Positions 54,801 through 62,932 of a stretch of DNA of 64,000 bases are shown here, in pieces. How positions within the stretch are numbered: position 1 is the first letter of the stretch; the number at the start of each line of letters is the position of its first letter. A program made the translations under genes and the position numbers. Origin of the DNA: Chitinophagaceae bacterium (GTDB lineage: Bacteria; Bacteroidota; Bacteroidia; Chitinophagales; Chitinophagaceae); assembly GCA_018335935.1 (NCBI GenBank), contig JAGXRG010000063.1:62001-126000 (forward strand). Direction: 5' to 3'. The notes under the pieces are model-generated. The model was given only the letters and a program-made list of their open reading frames with translations, was not told the origin of the DNA and did not search any database.

Positions 54801-56177
54801 AATTATAAGAGTCGTATTCCTGGATTTATGGATAGCACACAAGCATTTGGTCAGAATTTTAATAGCATGCAACCTGGTCTTGATTATGTATTTGGCAAAC
54901 AACCTGATTCTAGGTGGTTAGAACGAAAAGCAGCAGCAGGATTGTTTAGTGTAGACAGTAATTTCAATTTATTATTCCGACAAAATTTTGAACAAAAACT
55001 CAGTATTAATGCACAGTTAGAACCAATAAGAGAATTTACTATTGATATTAGTTTAGAAAAATCCTTCAGTAAAGAATACACTGAATTATTTAAAGATACT
55101 TTGTTCAATAACAACTCAAATAACAAACAACATTTAAATCCTTATGCTACTGGAGGATTTAGTGTTTCATTTATTTCGTTCAGCACTTTATTTGGAAAAG
55201 TAGACCCAAATGAAGTAACAGAAATATTTAAAACATTTCAAAGCTATAGACCAATTATTTCTCAAAGATTGGCAAATGAAAATCCATATTGGTCTGCACA
55301 AGGAGGAACTATTGATGCTAATGGTTATGCAAGTGGTTATGGCAAATACAGTCAAGATGTTTTAATTCCATCCTTCATTGCAGCTTACACTAAAAAAGAT
55401 CCTAATGAAGTAGCATTAATTAAACAAAATAATAGTAGTGTAAAAAATAATCCATTTGCTGGTATTCTTCCAAAACCTAATTGGAGATTGAGTTATACAG
55501 GTTTAAGCAAAATTCCATCATTGGCTAAAAAATTCACTTCCATTAACATTACTCATCAGTATAGTGGTACATTAAGTATGAACAGCTATACAAGTGCTTT
55601 ACAATTTGCTGACCCTTTTCGATATGGAGCACCACAATTTAGAATTGGAGACACGGGTAATTATGTGCCATTTTTCTTAGTACCTAATATTACTATTCAA
55701 GAACAGTTTCAACCATTGATTGGTATAGACGTTACCACCACAGACCAATTAAATTTAAAGTTCGAGTATAAGAAAAGCAGAATACTCAGTTTAAGTTTAG
55801 TAGATTATCAGCTCAGTGAAACCAATGCAACAGAATGGACTATTGGAGGAAGTTTTAGAAAGAAAGGTGTAAGATTACCAAAGTTTTTAATGCAACTGCT
55901 TAGTAAAAAAGATAAACTCGAAAACGACTTAAGCTTTAAGCTAGACTTAAGTATGAGAGATGAAGCTACAAGCAATAGTAGGCTCGATCAACCCAATGCT
56001 TATGGAACAGGTGGGCAAAAAGTAATTACTATTCAACCTGCATTAGATTATGTTATCAATAACCGCATCAATTTAAAAATATTCTTTGATCAGCGTAAAA
56101 TCATTCCTTATATATCAACCTCTGCACCAACCACAAATACAAGGGCTGGAGTTCAGGTAAGAGTTTCGCTACAATAA
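48804..56177 (+). CDS. sprA: SprA, outer-membrane translocon of type IX secretion / gliding motility
   Basis: A 2457-residue protein, the giant single-chain beta-barrel that forms the export channel of the type IX secretion system. The signal peptide (about residues 1-27, FQQGLVFAQ) needs the TTG start at 48804, as the next Met would cut it away and no ATG lies upstream. Family landmarks: NPLGSLIDIKPTGNIDILMGYQGQ near 180, FSQEVALDTSSQQAGVQKMLFLKLLKA, GLIYIDDFEGTRSSLDLRFP, EYEIDIAPGMD and RFARLDLVRNIWRQF in the middle, ELWVNELRLSNINETGAYAALGRVDITLADLG, and a C-terminal set of strands ending in Gln. No frameshift or stop interrupts it. Other T9SS genes are not present. It may be cotranscribed with ruvA; a weak TAAGTTTC lies at 48789-48796. 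Confidence 0.96.
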   Translation: MKQIIFKALGCAVFGAVSMFQQGLVFAQTTNDSLKYPLQDRRGDKFTWRNLNSFNIGDTSILKQDIEYDFKTKRYYITEKIGNRTYRKPTYLTFQEFYAIKSKQQEAINFKLRTDALFNLNKKTQRPNHIVYPKFFDRTFGLGNIAPNASSAIDNAKSAIDQTKKSVADATKAAKNPLGSLIDIKPTGNIDILMGYQGQYTNNPTIPERARRTGGFDFDMNANVGVNANIGDKLKLPINYNTLANFDYLNQIKLDYKGSEDEILKSIEAGNIGFESKGTLIPSATNLFGIKTQLQFGKLYFTAALANQRNQRQNQTLQGGAAVTTFQKKLSDYDENRHFLVAQHFRKNFNTAMSKLPIVVSQIQVQRIEVWVTNRNGATTDARDVIGFADLGESEVSNTNIAPRNNNSQPDNGNNSLYNSLIANPNNRVPSQVNSNMLALGLRPVNDYEKTFARKLTPNEYIFNPQLGMLSLNSQLLPDEVLGVAYEYSLNGRVYKVGEFSQEVALDTSSQQAGVQKMLFLKLLKATSARVNLPIWRLMMKNVYSLDMVGISREDFRLNILYEQPSGGMNRYLPESSPSVEGRPLISIIGLDNLNNRNDPQPDGQFDFVENFTILPQYGRIILPKLEPFGADLDTLAFGGMPDSTKAKYVFNFLYDTIKAIAQTYANLDRFYMQGQAKGSGGSEIYLGAFNIPQGSVRINAGGQLLVEGSDYTIDYNLGSVKILNQAILNSGVPVNVSYENNANFGIQQKGFLGLRLDYKANKKLSFGATMERLNERPFFTKMNFGDDPVRNTIYGVDFSYKSNWPQLTKWLNKLPFYNSKTMSTITAYGEAAYFKPGHPPQIGSGGNGLIYIDDFEGTRSSLDLRFPLISWALASTPQGKAQFPEAELTDSIDYNFNRSRLAWYNIEPNLQDKNSNSNPLKSDLNELSNPRVRQVFTNELFPQQTTNIVNTQTQTFDLSYYPQEPGPYNFISDPSKINSFGKFTNPSEKRKKWGGIMRAIDQTDFETNNFEFLEFWVQNPFINDSLRTGGKLVINLGNLSEDILKDGKRFYENGMNTPTSPALVDSSNTWGKTPVNPIQITTAFSNNPDDRPYQDVGFDGLSDEEERRKRSDYLNKLFTQFGPNSIIYQNAIKDPSNDNYLWYRDANFNASNTGILQRYKKFNNPQGNSPIVTGGSEFSPATTLYPDNEDLNRDNTLNETEQYYEYEIDIAPGMDVGNTKYITDKRQVNVRYANGQQGKENWYLFRIPLKEGTRINDIPDFKSIRFMRMYMTGWEDSITMRFARLDLVRNIWRQFTYDIDTTGKYAPVASNSSLNTLAVNLEENSARSPVNYVIPPGIERVQQLSNNGVNLLQNEQALAIRVSGLEPNKSRGVFKTLNLDIRQYGKINMFAHLDYPPKALTKVENGDVNLVVRIGQDFLNNYYEIKLPLNITPEGRYTPAQANIVWPDSNNLDIDLQELISIKLERNNTPGFNVQNIYRKVRGLKTISVFGNPNLGEVRGILVAMEHAGKKSSTIDAELWVNELRLSNINETGAYAALGRVDITLADLGKLSVSANMHTQGFGSIESKIQERSRENLTQFDAALNIDAGKLLPKSAKITLPVFASISKTIRTPQFDPYDKDVLYKDKINAAGNSKTRDSIKNMSLDQTTIKTINVTNMKVAPGLTNKLWSLSNFDLSFSYTQTINSSPTVEENKVDKYRGALGYSYQKQAKYIEPFKKIIKSKSKWLGLIKDFNFNLMPSTIGFRADVNRQMGRFIPRIVNTDLTSTKIQRVDTTYDKYFTFDRFYNVRWDISKSLNLDFNAVNNARVDEPYGILDTKAKRDSVRDNFFKGGRNTLYNQKSIASYTLPLSKFPLTEWITARYGYTTTYNWIGASRVAVELGNIIENSQDNTMTAQFDLTRLYSKSRFLRNLDNPLPPGTEPPPITDLLKNLPTKEDALKGLEGKKKDEALAKWKKQRRDARNGNRIQRQNQQMAMSPIVRAAGKILTMLKTIQLNYTENYKSRIPGFMDSTQAFGQNFNSMQPGLDYVFGKQPDSRWLERKAAAGLFSVDSNFNLLFRQNFEQKLSINAQLEPIREFTIDISLEKSFSKEYTELFKDTLFNNNSNNKQHLNPYATGGFSVSFISFSTLFGKVDPNEVTEIFKTFQSYRPIISQRLANENPYWSAQGGTIDANGYASGYGKYSQDVLIPSFIAAYTKKDPNEVALIKQNNSSVKNNPFAGILPKPNWRLSYTGLSKIPSLAKKFTSINITHQYSGTLSMNSYTSALQFADPFRYGAPQFRIGDTGNYVPFFLVPNITIQEQFQPLIGIDVTTTDQLNLKFEYKKSRILSLSLVDYQLSETNATEWTIGGSFRKKGVRLPKFLMQLLSKKDKLENDLSFKLDLSMRDEATSNSRLDQPNAYGTGGQKVITIQPALDYVINNRINLKIFFDQRKIIPYISTSAPTTNTRAGVQVRVSLQ

Positions 56178-56220
56178 ATTTTAAAGAAAGTTTTTAAGTA
56201 TCTTGCATTGCTTTGCAATC

Positions 56221-57189
56221 ATGAGAAAAGTAAAATACTATTATAATACTCATACACTAAAATTCGAGAAACACGAAGTACCTCTTCGTGTTCGGTTGGC
56301 TCAAACATTTGGTTTCATAGCTGCATCTATAGTTACTGGCATTATCATTATGTTAATTGTATTTAGATATGTTGAAAATCCCGAAACTAAATTACTCAGA
56401 AAACAGAATGAAGACTTAAGAGATAATTATGCATTAGTAAATGAAAGAATTAAGCAATTGAATTTAAGAATGCAAGAATTAGAGACCAGAGATAATAAAG
56501 TGTATCGTTCGGTATTTGAAGCCTTACCTATACATGATAGTGCTCGTTTAAAAGACCAAGAAGTACAAAAAGAAGTTCAACTAATTCAAAGTTTAAGCGA
56601 ATCTCAACTATTAAATTCTGTTACTAAACAAATCAACAATTTAACCTTAAGAGTAGCTTTTCAAGCTAAAAGCTATAACCAGATTGATAATATGGTGAAG
56701 AATAAAGAAAAATTATTATTAGCCATACCTGCCATACAACCCATTAGTAATAAGGATTTGAATAGAATAGCCAGTGGCTTTGGTTATCGCTTACACCCAA
56801 TTTTAAAAATTGGTCGTATGCATGCTGGACTTGATTTTACTGCTCCTATTGGTACACCAATTTATGCAACTGCTGATGGAAGAGTTAGTAAAACAGAATT
56901 TAATGGGGGTTTTGGTAATCATGTTATTATTAATCATGGTTATGGTATAGAAACTCTTTATGGCCACATGAGTAGAATAAAAGTGAGAAATGGTGAAACT
57001 GTAAAACGTGGCGAAATAATAGGATATGTAGGTAATACAGGTTTAAGCAGTGGTCCACATTGCCATTATGAAGTACACAGAAAAGGAAATCCTGTTGACC
57101 CCATTTATTATTTTTATAGAGACTTATCTCCTGTTCAGTTCGATAGAATTAGAAAACTTGCAGCAGCAGCTAATCAGAGTTTGGATTAG
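56221..57189 (+). CDS. M23-family murein endopeptidase with membrane anchor
   Basis: A 322-residue LytM/M23 metallopeptidase. Start at ATG 56221 (MRKVKYYYNTHTLKFEKHE), the conserved beginning of this Bacteroidota group; six codons upstream are also open but atypical. One membrane segment (about residues 31-54) is followed by a coiled coil (about 60-100, LLRKQNEDLRDNYALVNERI), then the peptidase domain with zinc ligands in GRMHAGLDFTAPIG and GPHCHYEVHRKG, and YGHMSRIKV. All four metal or catalytic His/Asp positions are intact, so enzyme activity against peptidoglycan cross-bridges is expected in the periplasm. It follows sprA after 43 bases. Confidence 0.92.
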   Translation: MRKVKYYYNTHTLKFEKHEVPLRVRLAQTFGFIAASIVTGIIIMLIVFRYVENPETKLLRKQNEDLRDNYALVNERIKQLNLRMQELETRDNKVYRSVFEALPIHDSARLKDQEVQKEVQLIQSLSESQLLNSVTKQINNLTLRVAFQAKSYNQIDNMVKNKEKLLLAIPAIQPISNKDLNRIASGFGYRLHPILKIGRMHAGLDFTAPIGTPIYATADGRVSKTEFNGGFGNHVIINHGYGIETLYGHMSRIKVRNGETVKRGEIIGYVGNTGLSSGPHCHYEVHRKGNPVDPIYYFYRDLSPVQFDRIRKLAAAANQSLD

Positions 57190-57232
57190 AAGTTAGTAAT
57201 TAGTCTTTAGTAATATGTCATTAGTTTTCCTT
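57190..57232. repeat. TTAGTAATTAGTCTTTAGTAAT tandem tract
   Basis: Degenerate TTAGTAAT units directly after the M23 stop codon, followed by T-rich DNA to the SRAP start (57284). No hairpin is evident; nothing else was seen in this 94-base gap. Confidence 0.42.
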
Positions 57233-57283
57233 ACAATTAACTTTTCAGTTTTTTTAGTTTTAATTTTTTAGTTTTTTAAAAAA

Positions 57284-58021
57284 GTGTGTTTCAACATAGA
57301 ACATATTATTCAACATTCAGATACTTTAGCAATAAGGTATAACAATGTTTTGCCAGCATTGAGTTCAGAAAAAAAGGAACTAAGAATTGAGTTTCCAACG
57401 TATTATTTTGTAAGTGGTTTTTCTCATCCTTCACTTCCCATTATCACAAAAAATGGAATTGAACTTGCAGAATGGGGATTAATTCCACATTGGATTAAAG
57501 ACGAACAATCGGCAAACAACATCAAAACAAAAACCTTAAATGCAGTTGGGGAAACGATTTCAGAAAAACCTTCTTTTAAAAAAGCCATACTTAAACAAAG
57601 ATGTTTACTGCCTGTTAATGGTTTTTACGAATGGAGAGATTATAAAAAAACAAAATATCCTTATCTCATTCAAGTAAAAGACAAATCAATTTTCTCTTTG
57701 GGTTGTATTTATGATGTGTGGGTAGATCAGTCAACAGGAGAAGTCATTAAAACATTCAGTATTATTACCACACCAGCAAATCCATTAATGGAGAAAATTC
57801 ATAATCTCAAAAAAAGAATGCCATTAATTATAAAAGCTGAAGATGAAGCCAAATGGATTGATGAAAATTTATCAACTATAGAAGTGCAACAACTCATCAA
57901 ACCTTTTGATGAAAGTGAAATGACTGCTTATACCATAAGCAGGGATGCAAACAATTCCAGAAATGACAGAAACATAGAACAAATCATTCATCCAATTCTA
58001 TACAGTGAATTACCCAATTAA
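57284..58021 (+). CDS. SRAP-domain (HMCES/YedK-type) abasic-site protein
   Basis: A 245-residue protein of the SRAP family, which crosslinks to abasic sites in single-stranded DNA through its N-terminal Cys and protects them. Translation begins with GTG at 57284, and the next codon is Cys: MCFNIEHII. After Met removal Cys2 becomes the reactive N terminus, so this start is firm. Other motifs: AEWGLIPHWIKDE, NAVGETISEKPSFKKAILKQRCLLPVNGFYEWRDY with the active-site Glu, and TPANPLMEKIHNLKKRMPLII with the active-site His. A free-standing gene with no SOS box noted. Confidence 0.93.
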   Translation: MCFNIEHIIQHSDTLAIRYNNVLPALSSEKKELRIEFPTYYFVSGFSHPSLPIITKNGIELAEWGLIPHWIKDEQSANNIKTKTLNAVGETISEKPSFKKAILKQRCLLPVNGFYEWRDYKKTKYPYLIQVKDKSIFSLGCIYDVWVDQSTGEVIKTFSIITTPANPLMEKIHNLKKRMPLIIKAEDEAKWIDENLSTIEVQQLIKPFDESEMTAYTISRDANNSRNDRNIEQIIHPILYSELPN

Positions 58022-58056
58022 ACTTTACTTTGCATCACTAAAAAAATATTCTCAGC

Positions 58057-59700
58057 ATGAAAGTTTTGAAGTCTTTATTCTATCTCTCGATACTTTGCTT
58101 TTGTTTAGTTTCTTGTTCATCTAAACAACAAGTAGATACTTTAGTATTTAATGCCACAATTTATACTGTTGATTCTAGTTTTTCAAGTACTGAAGCTATG
58201 GCAATTAAAGATGGTAAAATTGTTGAAACAGGTACTAATAAAGATCTTCAAGAAAAATACCAAGCAAAAGAAAATATAGATGCTCAAGGAAAATTTATTT
58301 ATCCTGGTTTTATTGATGCACATGCACATTTTATTGGTTATGCTGAAGCTTTACAAAGAGCCGGTTTATATGGCACTAAAAGTTGGGATGAAATTTTAGA
58401 AATATTAAAAACATTTAGTGCTACACATCAAGAAGGTTGGATATTAGGTAGAGGTTGGGATCAAAACAATTGGCCAATTAAATCTTTTCCTACAAATGAA
58501 AAATTAAATGAACTTTTCCCAAACCGACCAGTAATGTTAATGCGTGTTGATGGTCATGCTGCAATAGTTAATAATAAAGCTTTAGAATTAGCAAACATTA
58601 AAGCTGGAGATAAAATGATTGGTGGAGATGTGGTAGTAAAAAATGGAAAACTTACAGGATTATTAATTGACAATGCCGTGGATTTAGTATCTGCTAAAAT
58701 ACCAGAAACAACCGATGAGCAATTTGCTAAGAATTTACTTCAAGCACAAGAAAATTGCTTTGCAGTGGGTTTAACAACTATTGATGATTGTGGCATGCAT
58801 TATAAAAATGTAGAAAAAATAAAAGCATTACAAGAAGCTCAACAACTTAAAATGCGATTTTATATTATGTTGAGTGACGAAAAAGATAATTACGATTATG
58901 CCGATAAAAAGGGAATTATAAAAACCAATCAACTTAATGTAAGAAGTTTTAAAGTATATGGTGATGGAGCTCTCGGTTCAAGAGGTGCTTGTTTATTGCA
59001 AGATTATGCCGATCAGCATGGACATAAAGGATTTTTATTGAGTAATCCAGAACATTTTGATTCTGTTGCACAACGATTATACAGCAAGGGTTTCCAAATG
59101 TGTACTCATGCTATTGGAGATAGTGGTAATAGAACTATTTTAGATATTTATGCCAAATATTTAAAAGGTAAAAATGATTTGCGTTGGAGAATTGAACATG
59201 CTCAAGTAGTAAATGAAAATGATTTTAAAAAATTTGCTGAGAACAGCATCATCCCTTCTGTTCAGCCAACTCATGCTACCAGCGATATGTATTGGGCTAA
59301 AGATCGTTTAGGAGAACAAAGAGAAAAAGGTGCTTATGCCTATAAAACTTTATTACAACAAAATGGATGGTTGCCTTTAGGCACAGATTTTCCTGTTGAA
59401 GATATTTCAACCTTTAAAACCTTCTATGCTGCAACCATAAGAAAAGATGCTAAAGGTTGGCCAGAAAAAGGATATCAAATTGAAAATGCTTTAACCAGAA
59501 AACAAACTTTACAAGGTATGACCATTTGGGCAGCTAAAGCAAATTTTGAAGAAAAAGAAAAAGGCAGTTTAGAAAAAGGCAAATTAGCAGATTTTATTAT
59601 TTTAGATAAAGATTTGATGAACGCCAATGAGAATGAGTTGTTACAAACTAATGTGCTATCAACTTTTATCAATGGAACAAAAGTTTATCAAAAAAAATAA
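58057..59700 (+). CDS. amidohydrolase lipoprotein (YtcJ-like, amidohydrolase_3)
   Basis: A 547-residue metal-dependent hydrolase. The signal peptide ends in LVSCSSKQQ, a lipobox (Cys at about 20), so the enzyme is lipid-anchored in the envelope. YPGFIDAHAHFIGYAEAL carries the first metal-binding HxH, GWILGRGWDQNNWP and VMLMRVDGHAAIVNNKAL are typical of the YtcJ family, and DGALGSRGACLLQDY, MCTHAIGDSGNRTILD, RIEHAQVV and LPLGTDFPVE supply the remaining His and Asp ligands. The substrate is not known (N-substituted formamides or amides in related enzymes). TTACTTTG (58025-58032) matches seven of eight TAnnTTTG positions upstream. Confidence 0.9.
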   Translation: MKVLKSLFYLSILCFCLVSCSSKQQVDTLVFNATIYTVDSSFSSTEAMAIKDGKIVETGTNKDLQEKYQAKENIDAQGKFIYPGFIDAHAHFIGYAEALQRAGLYGTKSWDEILEILKTFSATHQEGWILGRGWDQNNWPIKSFPTNEKLNELFPNRPVMLMRVDGHAAIVNNKALELANIKAGDKMIGGDVVVKNGKLTGLLIDNAVDLVSAKIPETTDEQFAKNLLQAQENCFAVGLTTIDDCGMHYKNVEKIKALQEAQQLKMRFYIMLSDEKDNYDYADKKGIIKTNQLNVRSFKVYGDGALGSRGACLLQDYADQHGHKGFLLSNPEHFDSVAQRLYSKGFQMCTHAIGDSGNRTILDIYAKYLKGKNDLRWRIEHAQVVNENDFKKFAENSIIPSVQPTHATSDMYWAKDRLGEQREKGAYAYKTLLQQNGWLPLGTDFPVEDISTFKTFYAATIRKDAKGWPEKGYQIENALTRKQTLQGMTIWAAKANFEEKEKGSLEKGKLADFIILDKDLMNANENELLQTNVLSTFINGTKVYQKK

Positions 59701-59741
59701 GTTCTCGGTATAATTATTGTTCACTTTTAAAAAATTAAAAT

Positions 59742-60347
59742 ATGAAAAAAATATTTCTAGGTTTTCTAGTAATGGGTTCATTGATCGCCTTATCATTCAA
59801 AAGTGTAGATACTTTAGAAATTGGTGGAACCATGCCAAAAGCAGATGTAAAAATGCTAGATGTGTCTGGTAAAGAAGTTGCAATTAAAGATATGATGCAA
59901 GAAAATGGCATATTGGTAATGTTTAGTTGCAATACTTGTCCTTATGTAATTAAAAACGAAGCTAGAATAAAAGCCATCAACCAATACGCACTAGAACATA
60001 ATGTTGGAGTTATTATTTTAAATAGCAACGAAGCATATAGAACTAAAGATGATAGTTTTGAAGCTATGCAAGCATATGCCAAAACTCAAAAATTTAATTG
60101 GAATTATGTAATAGATAAAAATCATGAAATTGCTGATGCGTTTGGTGCAAACAGAACACCTGAGTGTTTTTTATTTAATAATCAAATGACCCTGGTGTAT
60201 CATGGTGCAATAGACGATAGTCCTGCAGATGAATCAATAGTTAAAAGAGTTCATTTAAAAGAAGCCATTAACGAATTAATACAAGGCAAAGAAGTTACAA
60301 TAAAAGAAAGCAGAAGTGTGGGTTGTAGTATTAAAAGAATTAAATAA
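59742..60347 (+). CDS. exported peroxiredoxin/thioredoxin-like protein
   Basis: A 201-residue AhpC/TSA-type redoxin. A signal-like hydrophobic segment (residues 1-18) is followed by EIGGTMPKADVKMLDVSGKEVAIKDM, the usual beginning of this fold, and the redox motif FSCNTCPYVIKNEARIKAI (a CxxC). RTPECFLFNNQMTLVYHGAIDDSP is the diagnostic C-terminal region. Close relatives are annotated as thioredoxin-family or redoxin-domain proteins of unknown target. It begins 41 bases after the amidohydrolase and is closed by a terminator. Confidence 0.88.
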   Translation: MKKIFLGFLVMGSLIALSFKSVDTLEIGGTMPKADVKMLDVSGKEVAIKDMMQENGILVMFSCNTCPYVIKNEARIKAINQYALEHNVGVIILNSNEAYRTKDDSFEAMQAYAKTQKFNWNYVIDKNHEIADAFGANRTPECFLFNNQMTLVYHGAIDDSPADESIVKRVHLKEAINELIQGKEVTIKESRSVGCSIKRIK

Positions 60348-60371
60348 ACAATCTTTTCATATAAAATTTAC

Positions 60372-60392
60372 AAGCCTATTTTAAATAGGCTT
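60372..60392. terminator. intrinsic terminator between the redoxin and TlpA-like genes
   Basis: AAGCCTAT (60372-60379), loop TTTAA, ATAGGCTT (60385-60392), followed by a T run on the plus strand. It lies 24 bases past the redoxin stop and immediately next to the stop of the convergent gene. Confidence 0.85.
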
Positions 60393-60394
60393 TT

Positions 60395-60880
60395 TTATTG
60401 TATAGCTTCTAACAAAGCTTTTTCAAATTCAACAGCTGTAAGTTCTGATTCAAAAAATTTTCTATACTTTTTTTTATTATTAACTATTAAAGTTGAAGGG
60501 ATAGCCCCACTCCATTTTTCATCTATCTTCGGACAAAAATAATCTGCATTGGTTTCGTTCAGCCATGCATGATTGGTATTGAATTTATTAGCTTTTATAA
60601 ATTCAGGTAATTTTTTGGGTAAATAAGAAGGTAAATCAACACTCACCAAAAGCAACTTTACTTTTTTACTTTTATATTGTTCAACTAGTTTAATAAAGTC
60701 TGGAATTTCTTCAATACAAGGTTTACAAAAAGTAGCCCAAAAATTGATTATATAAACTGTATCGTTTTTTGCAGAATAATATTTAACAACATCGTTAATT
60801 TTAAAGGTTGTAATTTTCTGACTGTTTGCAACAACAATACATCCAAAGAAAACAAGGAGTATAAATATTCTTTTAACCAT
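60395..60880 (-). CDS. TlpA-like periplasmic thiol-disulfide oxidoreductase
   Basis: A 161-residue thioredoxin-fold protein with a signal peptide (about residues 1-20, GCIVVANSQ). The redox site is IINFWATFCKPCIEEIPDF (CKPC) and the cis-Pro is in IPSTLIVNNKKKYR. It belongs with TlpA/ResA-type proteins that reduce periplasmic disulfides, for example during cytochrome c maturation, though no cytochrome genes are nearby. The gene is monocistronic, divergent from the galactanase gene with 82 bases between starts. Confidence 0.9.
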   Translation of the reverse strand: MVKRIFILLVFFGCIVVANSQKITTFKINDVVKYYSAKNDTVYIINFWATFCKPCIEEIPDFIKLVEQYKSKKVKLLLVSVDLPSYLPKKLPEFIKANKFNTNHAWLNETNADYFCPKIDEKWSGAIPSTLIVNNKKKYRKFFESELTAVEFEKALLEAIQ

Positions 60881-60962
60881 GATTAAAGTTCAATTTGTAA
60901 AATTTCAAAATAATTTCAATTCTTACCTTAAAATGTAAACTTTTAAATTACATTCACATAAC

Positions 60963-62048
60963 ATGAAATCAAATCTAAAATATTACAATTTAATAGTCAT
61001 TTTATTTTTAATGACGTCTTGTTCTAAAAGTAACGATTCAACAAATACTACGCCAGTTATTCCAACCACAAAAACTTTAGAAATTAAAGGAGCTGATATT
61101 TCTTATTTGCCAGAAATTAGACAAAGCTCTATTCAATTTTACAATGCTATTGGACAAGCAGAAGATATGCTCACCACTTTAAAAAATGCTGGTGTTAATG
61201 TAATAAGACTTAGGCTTTGGAAAAACCCAACAGATGCAACATCTAGCTTTCAAACTGTAAAAAACCTAAGTACAGAAATTAAAGCTCTTGGAATGAAAAC
61301 TTTAATTACAGTTCATTATTCCGACTCATGGGCAGATCCTGGAAAGCAAACTAAGCCAGCTCAATGGCAAAGTCTAAATTTTACACAATTACAAGATAGT
61401 GTATATATCTATACCAAAAAGATTATGCAAGAAATGAATCCCGACTATATACAAATTGGTAATGAAATTAATGGAGGATTATTATGGCCAGAAGGTTCAG
61501 CTTCTAACAATAGTCAAATGAAATTATTATTGCAAAAAGGCATTACTGCTGTTAGAGAAATAAATACGTCTACCAAAATCATTATTCATTATGCAGGATT
61601 TAGCAATGCTTCAAATTTTTACAATTCTATCTCTACTTTAGATTATGATGTTATAGGCTTAAGTTACTATCCACTTTGGCATGGAAAAGATGTAAATGCT
61701 TTAAAACAAACCATGATTAACCTCTCAGATACTTATAACAAAAAGATATTTATTGCAGAAACATCTTATCCTTTTACCCATTCTTGGAACGACTGGACTA
61801 ATAATATAATTGGTTCTGATGCACAAATTTTACCAGAATTTGCAGCTACACCATTCGGACAAAGAGGATTTCTTAATAAAATAAAAGAAATACTAACTGA
61901 AGTGCCCAAAGGAATTGGATTTTGCTATTGGGGAGCCGAATGGGTAAGCTACAAAGGCAATCAAGCAACTAATGGCTCAACTTGGGAGAATCAGGCTTTC
62001 TGGGACTTTAGTAATTATGCTTTACCAGTTCTAGATGTTTATAAATAG
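60963..62048 (+). CDS. GH53 endo-beta-1,4-galactanase lipoprotein
   Basis: A 361-residue glycoside hydrolase family 53 enzyme. The signal peptide ends in LMTSCSKSN, a lipobox. Catalytic-domain landmarks: IKGADISYLPEIRQSS at the start of the barrel, NAGVNVIRLRLWKNP, TLITVHYSDSWADPGKQTKPAQW, the acid/base Glu in IQIGNEINGGLLWPEG, VIGLSYYPLWHG, and the nucleophile Glu in IFIAETSYPFT. It should cleave beta-1,4-galactan side chains of pectin at the cell surface. The gene is isolated: no SusC/D pair, beta-galactosidase or regulator is next to it, so it is not part of a visible polysaccharide utilisation locus. Confidence 0.93.
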   Translation: MKSNLKYYNLIVILFLMTSCSKSNDSTNTTPVIPTTKTLEIKGADISYLPEIRQSSIQFYNAIGQAEDMLTTLKNAGVNVIRLRLWKNPTDATSSFQTVKNLSTEIKALGMKTLITVHYSDSWADPGKQTKPAQWQSLNFTQLQDSVYIYTKKIMQEMNPDYIQIGNEINGGLLWPEGSASNNSQMKLLLQKGITAVREINTSTKIIIHYAGFSNASNFYNSISTLDYDVIGLSYYPLWHGKDVNALKQTMINLSDTYNKKIFIAETSYPFTHSWNDWTNNIIGSDAQILPEFAATPFGQRGFLNKIKEILTEVPKGIGFCYWGAEWVSYKGNQATNGSTWENQAFWDFSNYALPVLDVYK

Positions 62049-62126
62049 CATATAAAATTTCATTATAGCATTTTATTATCATTCATTAACTTTTGCTTAA
62101 AATAAATTACCTTTTATTCAATTCAC

Positions 62127-62134
62127 TAAATTTG
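62127..62134 (+). promoter_or_regulatory. -7 promoter element (TAAATTTG) before the outer-membrane protein gene
   Basis: An exact TAnnTTTG 14 bases before ATG 62149, in the 100-base gap after the galactanase. No TTG at the -33 spacing. Confidence 0.45.
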
Positions 62135-62148
62135 ATAAAACTAATTGC

Positions 62149-62928
62149 ATGGTCAAAAATCTTTTTCTTCTAATTTTTTGTATTTCTGTTACACAAATTT
62201 CTTTTGCTCAATTTAATACTGTAATTAGAACTGGCAGACCAGGACAAGCTATAGGTGCTTTTACAGTGGGCAAAAATGTATTACAATTTCAACAAGGTTT
62301 AGAATATGGAGGAATTACCAATAATAATACTGCACCAAATACTTTTATTAGTAATCATGTTGTTCGATATGGCATTGCCGAGACTGTTGAAATTAGTGCA
62401 TTAGTAGATTATCAAAATGATCATAAAAACGAAAACAATGTAATTATCAATAAAAGTGGAATTAGCAATTTACATCTTGGGTTTCGTGTTCACATCAATA
62501 ACCAAAAAGGAATTTTACCTACTACAGGTTTTCAGTGGAGATTAAAAATACCAAACACTTCAAATGACTATCCTACTCAAAATATTGGGTCTGTAATGAT
62601 TTTTGTGGCGAACTGGAGTTTACCGAAAGACTGTGGACTTAGTACAAATTGGATTTATGCAACATCTGGAAATAATACCCCTGCAACTGGTAAATATGTA
62701 ATTAACTTTTCGTTTCCTATTCATAATAAATGGAGTGGCTTTATTGAAAACTATGGCCAATTACAACAATCTATTTTTCAAACAAGATTCGATGGAGGTG
62801 TTGCCTATTTAATTAATAATAATGTTCAGTTAGATGCTTCAGCAGGCTTTGGAAATAATCAAGGTGTAAAGGATTATTTTGTAAGCACAGGCATTTCTTG
62901 GAGACTACTACCAAAAAGAAAAAAATAA
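62149..62928 (+). CDS. outer-membrane beta-barrel protein, phenol-degradation MetA-like
   Basis: A 259-residue exported protein with a signal peptide (about residues 1-20, SFAQF). The mature part starts with TVIRTGRPGQAIGAFTVGKNVLQFQQGLEYGG, typical of the MetA-like transporter family (PF13557), and continues as amphipathic beta strands (VVRYGIAETVEISALVDYQ, FSFPIHNKWSGFIENYGQL, GGVAYLINNNVQLDASAGFG). About 12 strands are expected. The family name is historical and no role in phenol catabolism is implied. It ends four bases before the mechanosensitive channel gene and they are probably one transcript. Confidence 0.78.
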   Translation: MVKNLFLLIFCISVTQISFAQFNTVIRTGRPGQAIGAFTVGKNVLQFQQGLEYGGITNNNTAPNTFISNHVVRYGIAETVEISALVDYQNDHKNENNVIINKSGISNLHLGFRVHINNQKGILPTTGFQWRLKIPNTSNDYPTQNIGSVMIFVANWSLPKDCGLSTNWIYATSGNNTPATGKYVINFSFPIHNKWSGFIENYGQLQQSIFQTRFDGGVAYLINNNVQLDASAGFGNNQGVKDYFVSTGISWRLLPKRKK

Positions 62929-62932
62929 GTTT